DNA of 64,000 nucleotides from Streptomyces sp. NBC_00459 (lineage in GTDB: Bacteria; Actinomycetota; Actinomycetes; Streptomycetales; Streptomycetaceae): assembly GCF_036013955.1 (NCBI RefSeq), contig NZ_CP107903.1, positions 9,486,001 to 9,550,000 of the forward strand, given 5' to 3'. Of this stretch, positions 61,028-64,000 are shown in pieces (within the stretch, counting starts at the first letter, position 1; every line of letters begins with the position of its first letter). The translations under genes were made by a program, and so were the position numbers. The notes beneath the pieces were generated by a model. It saw only the letters and a list, made by a program, of their open reading frames with translations, was not told the DNA's origin and made no database searches.

Positions 61028-61691
61028 ATGAGCAACACATCTCTGTTGGACCGCTACGCGGCACTCGACTCGGCCGCCGTCAGCGACGCGCTCGACCAGC
61101 TCGGGCTTCCCTCCGGGGTCGGCGGCCTCCGTCCCGTGTGGGGCCCGGCGGCCGTCGTCGGGTTCGCCGTCACCGTCGGGCTCGAACCACGTGGACGGCC
61201 CTGCCGGAGCCCACATCGCCACCACGGCCGTCGAGGGCGCGGACGACCGGAGCGTGATCGTCGTCGACAACCAGGGCCGTACCGACGTGTCCTGCTGGGG
61301 CGGCATCCTGAGCCTGGGCGCGGCCCGGCGCGGGGTACGCGGCGTCGTCGCCGACGGGGTGTGCCGCGATGTCGCGGAGGCGCGTGAGCTGGCCTTCCCG
61401 GTCTTCTCGCGCGGGGCCGTCCCCGCCACGGCCCGGGGCAGGCTCCAGCAGCGCTCCACCGGCGAGCCCGTCACCGTAGCCGGGCTCAGGGTCGCGCAGG
61501 GCGATGTCGTCGTGGCCGACGAGACCGGTCTCGTCGTCGTACCGCGTGACCGTGCCGAGGAAGTGGCGGAGATCGCCGCAACGATCGTCGCCCGGGAGCA
61601 CGCCATCGCGGACGAGGTGCGCGCGGGCGCGCCCCTCTCCCGGGCCATGCACGACGCCCGCCTCGCAGGAGAGAAGGAGTCGGTCCGATGA
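61028..61691 (+). pseudogene. RraA/HMG-aldolase-family gene, frameshifted
   Basis: From the ATG at 61028 (GGAG 4 nt upstream) the first frame reads RYAALDSAAVSDALDQLGLPSGVGGL ... VVGFAVTVGLEP. Near 61185 sense moves to the frame offset by one base, and continues VDGPAGAHIATTAVEGADDRSVIVVDNQGRTDVSCWGGILSLGAA, then GVVADGVCRDVAEARELAFPVFSRG with the conserved Arg-Asp. Loss of 2 nt at GAACCAC (restoring GLEPYVDGPAG) would explain it. The metal-binding Arg-Asp and the rest of the fold are intact, so the damage is recent or a sequencing error. The stop overlaps the next start (ATGA). Confidence 0.8.
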
Positions 61692-62359
61692 GTGACCCCA
61701 CGGCCACCGCCACCGCGAACCTCGCCGCCGCCCCCTCCACCGCGTCGGTCTCCGACGCCCTCGACTCGCTCGGGCTCCCCGGTTCCCTCCACGGCATCGG
61801 CGCGCTGCGGCAGGGCCAGCGGACCGTCGGACCGGTCTTCACCGTCACCTACGAACCGGTCGACGACACCGGCGGCACGGTGGGCGACTTCCTCGACGAC
61901 GTCCCCGTCGGCGCGGTGATCCTCATCGACAACGCCGGTCGCACGGACTGCACGGTGTGGGGCGGCATCATGAGCGGGACGGCCCACGACCGGGGCGTCG
62001 CCGGCACGGTCATCAACGGGACCTGTCGTGACGTGGCCGTCGCGACCGCCGTCGGATACCCGATCTGGTCGGTCTCCCGTTTCATGCGGACCGGCAAGGA
62101 CCGTGTCCGTGTGGCCGCGGTCCAGAAGCCCGTCACCATCGACGGCGTCCTCGTCCACCCCGGCGACATCCTCGTCGCCGACGACGACGGCGCCGTGGTC
62201 GTACCGGCCTCCCACTGGGGAGAGGTGGCCGCCCTCGCCCGCCGTATCGACCGCGTCGAGGACGCCATCGTCGACGCCGTCCGCGCCGGCGCCACGCTCG
62301 CCGAGGCTCGCGCCCAGCACGGCTACCACTCGCTCCAGACCCGGAAGGACCCCTCATGA
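61688..62359 (+). CDS. RraA-family protein (4-hydroxy-4-methyl-2-oxoglutarate aldolase-like), divergent
   Basis: 223 residues. Fold motifs: VSDALDSLGLPGSLHGIGAL, VFTVTYEPVDDTGGTV, IDNAGRTDCTVWGGIMSGTAHDRGVAGTVINGTCRDVAVATAVGYPIWS, VHPGDILVADDDGAVVVP. The Arg-Asp pair of the aldolase active site is present (TCRD), but Asp-Gly of the usual VIDGAVRD is Asn-Gly here, and FPVF is YPIW, so substrate or activity may differ from its neighbours. It starts inside the stop of the first RraA gene and ends overlapping the third, so the three are translationally coupled. Confidence 0.88.
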   Translation: MSDPTATATANLAAAPSTASVSDALDSLGLPGSLHGIGALRQGQRTVGPVFTVTYEPVDDTGGTVGDFLDDVPVGAVILIDNAGRTDCTVWGGIMSGTAHDRGVAGTVINGTCRDVAVATAVGYPIWSVSRFMRTGKDRVRVAAVQKPVTIDGVLVHPGDILVADDDGAVVVPASHWGEVAALARRIDRVEDAIVDAVRAGATLAEARAQHGYHSLQTRKDPS

Positions 62360-62970
62360 GTACGTACGACCTCGCCCGCGGCCACTCCAGCGCGACTCTG
62401 TCCGAGGCGTCCGGACTCTCCGTGGCGCTGGCCCCGGAGATCCGGTCGCTGTGGGCCGGTGCCCGTCTGTGCGGGCCGGCGTTCACCGTGCAGGGAGCCG
62501 GCGGCGACAACCTCGCCCTGCACCACGCCGTACTCCAGGCCCCGGCGGGCTCTGTCCTGGTCGCCGACCTGGGCGGCGCCCGCTTCGGCCATTGGGGCGA
62601 GATCCTCACCGTGGCCGCCCAGCGCCGGGGGATCGCCGGCCTCCTCATCGACGGAGGTGTACGGGACGCGGCCGAGACCGAGGCGCTCGGTTTCCCCGTC
62701 TTCTCCCGCAACAACGCCATCCTCGGCACCCGCAAGGACTTCCCCGGCGTGTTCGGACGCCCCGTCGGCGTCGGCGGCCTCATCATCCGCACCGGCGATC
62801 TCGTCGTCGGGGACGTCGACGGAGTCGTGGCCCTTCCCGCCTCCGACACCGAACGGATCCTCGACCGCGCCGACGCACGCGTGGCCCACGAGAACGAACT
62901 CATGAGGCAACTGCGGGCAGGCCGCAGCACCCTCGACCTGTACGACAACTTCGAGACCGCCGGGCGGTGA
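62356..62970 (+). CDS. RraA-family protein (HMG-aldolase-like)
   Basis: 204 residues. Core: ATLSEASGLSVALAPEIRSLWAGARLCGPAFTVQGAGGDNLALHHAVLQAPAGSVLVADLGG, GHWGEILTVAAQRRGIAGLLIDGGVRDAAETEALGFPVFSR with the full IDGxVRD motif, and GDLVVGDVDGVVALP. RraA-fold enzymes of this type are class II pyruvate aldolases cleaving 4-hydroxy-4-methyl-2-oxoglutarate or 4-carboxy-4-hydroxy-2-oxoadipate, and also decarboxylate oxaloacetate. It overlaps the genes on both sides (ATGA before, GTGA after). Confidence 0.9.
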   Translation: MSTYDLARGHSSATLSEASGLSVALAPEIRSLWAGARLCGPAFTVQGAGGDNLALHHAVLQAPAGSVLVADLGGARFGHWGEILTVAAQRRGIAGLLIDGGVRDAAETEALGFPVFSRNNAILGTRKDFPGVFGRPVGVGGLIIRTGDLVVGDVDGVVALPASDTERILDRADARVAHENELMRQLRAGRSTLDLYDNFETAGR

Positions 62971-64000
62971 CGACACCGATGCCGGACAATCCGATCTTCG
63001 CCGTGGCCGCCAGGGCGCAGGCGCTACGGGCACAGGGCGCCGATGTCATCACCCTCGCCGCCGGAGAGCCCCAGGCGGCCACCAGCGCCGTGGTCGTGGA
63101 GGCCGCCGTCGACGCGGTCCGCGACCCTGCCACCCACCACTACGGGACGGCCCAGGGCGACCCCGCCCTGCGTGCGCTCGTCGCCACCGCCGTCGCCGCC
63201 GACACCCTGCTCCCCTGGAGCGTGGACGACGTCCAGATCACCCTCGGCGCGAAACACGCCCTCTTCCTCGCCGTCCAGGCCCTGATCGACGACGGAGGCG
63301 ACGAGGTCCTGGTCGCCGCGCCCGGCTGGCCCGGGCACGCGGAAGTCGTCACCGCCGCCGGTGGCCGTGCCGTCCCGGTCGCCACCGACGAGGAGTTCCG
63401 TCTTTCGGCCGAGGCCCTCGACCGCTGCCGAACCCCGCGCACCCGGGCGGTGATCCTCTCCAGCCCCGGCAACCCCACCGGCGCCGTCCATCCCGAGTCC
63501 CGGCTCCGCCAGATCGCCGACTGGGCCGAGCGGCACGGCGTCCGGGTCGTCAGCGACGACATCTACCGGGCGTTCGACTACACCGGGACCTACCGGTCGA
63601 TCCTGCGAGTGGCCCCGCAACTGCGCGGCCGTACGGTCGTGGTGGGCGGAGTGTCCAAGGAGCACGCCATGACCGGCTGGCGCATCGGCTGGCTCGCGGC
63701 ACCGCCGGAGATCATCGCCTCCGCGCGGCTGCACGTGTCCCGCACCATCACCCACGTCCCGACGGTCAGCCAGCGGGCCGCCCTTGCCGCTCTGGGCGAC
63801 ACCGGCACCCCCGCCGGGGCCGCACATGACTACCGCCGCCGGCGCGCGCTGCTGGTGGAGGCGCTGAACGGGATCGACGGCATCTCCTGCCCGCTGCCCG
63901 ACGGCGGCATGTTCGCCTTCCCCGATGTCAGCGGGCTGCTCCGCGACCGCGGCTGGACGAGCAGCGCCGACCTCGCCGCGTGGCTCCTCGACACCGCCCA
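62967..64000 (+). CDS. Class I/II PLP aminotransferase (3' end beyond window)
   Basis: 345 codons are visible, from a GTG overlapping the previous stop (GTGA at 62967; an ATG 12 nt later is an alternative) to the window edge. Family I fold motifs: VITLAAGEPQAATS, THHYGTAQGDPALRALVA, LGAKHALFLAVQALIDDGGDEVLVAAPGWPGH, AVILSSPGNPTGAVHP (Asn), RVVSDDIYRAF (Asp/Tyr), VVGGVSKEHAMTGWRIGW (Schiff-base Lys in SKEHAMTGWRIG). It belongs to the aspartate aminotransferase-like fold type I. It probably feeds a 2-oxo acid to the aldolases encoded just upstream. Confidence 0.9.
   Translation, partial: MTTPMPDNPIFAVAARAQALRAQGADVITLAAGEPQAATSAVVVEAAVDAVRDPATHHYGTAQGDPALRALVATAVAADTLLPWSVDDVQITLGAKHALFLAVQALIDDGGDEVLVAAPGWPGHAEVVTAAGGRAVPVATDEEFRLSAEALDRCRTPRTRAVILSSPGNPTGAVHPESRLRQIADWAERHGVRVVSDDIYRAFDYTGTYRSILRVAPQLRGRTVVVGGVSKEHAMTGWRIGWLAAPPEIIASARLHVSRTITHVPTVSQRAALAALGDTGTPAGAAHDYRRRRALLVEALNGIDGISCPLPDGGMFAFPDVSGLLRDRGWTSSADLAAWLLDTA

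Noticed and set aside
1..64000. Secondary-metabolite cluster
   Set aside because: No PKS, NRPS, terpene synthase or RiPP genes were seen; exporter and regulators here are explained without one.

Overview
The window reads as a chromosomal segment of a Streptomyces (or a close streptomycete). GC is very high and third codon positions are almost all G or C. GTG starts are frequent, and AAGGAG-type ribosome sites stand 6-10 nt before most starts. The gene content is also typical: several LacI-family repressors, sugar ABC importers, secreted glycosidases with CBM2 or CBM13 modules, SpoIIE-type phosphatases, and an nSTAND/WD40 protein. No rRNA, complete tRNA, CRISPR array or intact insertion sequence was seen.

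Layout. 1-4.5 kb: a sugar importer (permease cut by the window edge, lipoprotein binding protein), its LacI repressor and a divergent GH32-like glycosidase. 4.5-10 kb: a GH27 alpha-galactosidase, a secreted endonuclease/phosphatase-fold protein with a lectin-like tail, and a lipoprotein polysaccharide deacetylase. 10-15.4 kb: a 1,237-residue HTH-nSTAND-WD40 membrane protein, divergent from an orphan histidine kinase. 15.4-21.6 kb: an NPP1/NLP cytolysin, a double-length Lrp/AsnC regulator, an MFS remnant, an intact MFS exporter, and a GtrA/DUF4097 pair. 22-24.8 kb: a second endonuclease/phosphatase-fold protein, a decayed GH29 fucosidase and a bacterial expansin. 24.9-33.3 kb: a cellulase island with GH12, a CebR-like LacI repressor, GH48 and GH6, carrying four palindromic CebR-type boxes. 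33.4-36 kb: a CYP102-type P450/reductase fossil and an ArsR-SRPBCC/RibD-like pair. 36.3-39.9 kb: a second GH27 and a CBM2 feruloyl-esterase-like CE1 enzyme. 40-46.2 kb: a second CebR-like repressor divergent from a cebEFG-bglC-like operon. 46.3-60 kb: a VOC protein, a recombinase scrap, two SpoIIE-type phosphatases, an anti-sigma-type ATPase, GH29 with Tat signal, a lipoprotein, a kinase-fold protein, a DD-peptidase-like hydrolase, a MerR protein with a long leader, and a hemolysin III. 60-64 kb: a LysR regulator divergent from three tandem RraA-family genes (the first frameshifted) and an aminotransferase cut by the window edge.

How it works together. GH48 (reducing-end exo), GH6 (non-reducing-end exo), GH12 (endo), expansin, CE1 esterase, galactosidases and fucosidase form a secreted set against plant cell wall. 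The importer at 41.2-44.6 kb with its GH1 enzyme would take up and cleave the released cello-oligosaccharides. Two CebR-like repressors face two related but different palindromes (TGGGAGCGCTCCCA and TGGGTACGTTCCCA), which suggests that secretion of cellulases and uptake of their products are under separate but similar control. An NLP-type cytolysin and an expansin nearby point to a plant-associated life. Several remnants (GH29, MFS, CYP102, recombinase, response-regulator slot, RraA frameshift) show that the region has been losing and rearranging genes.
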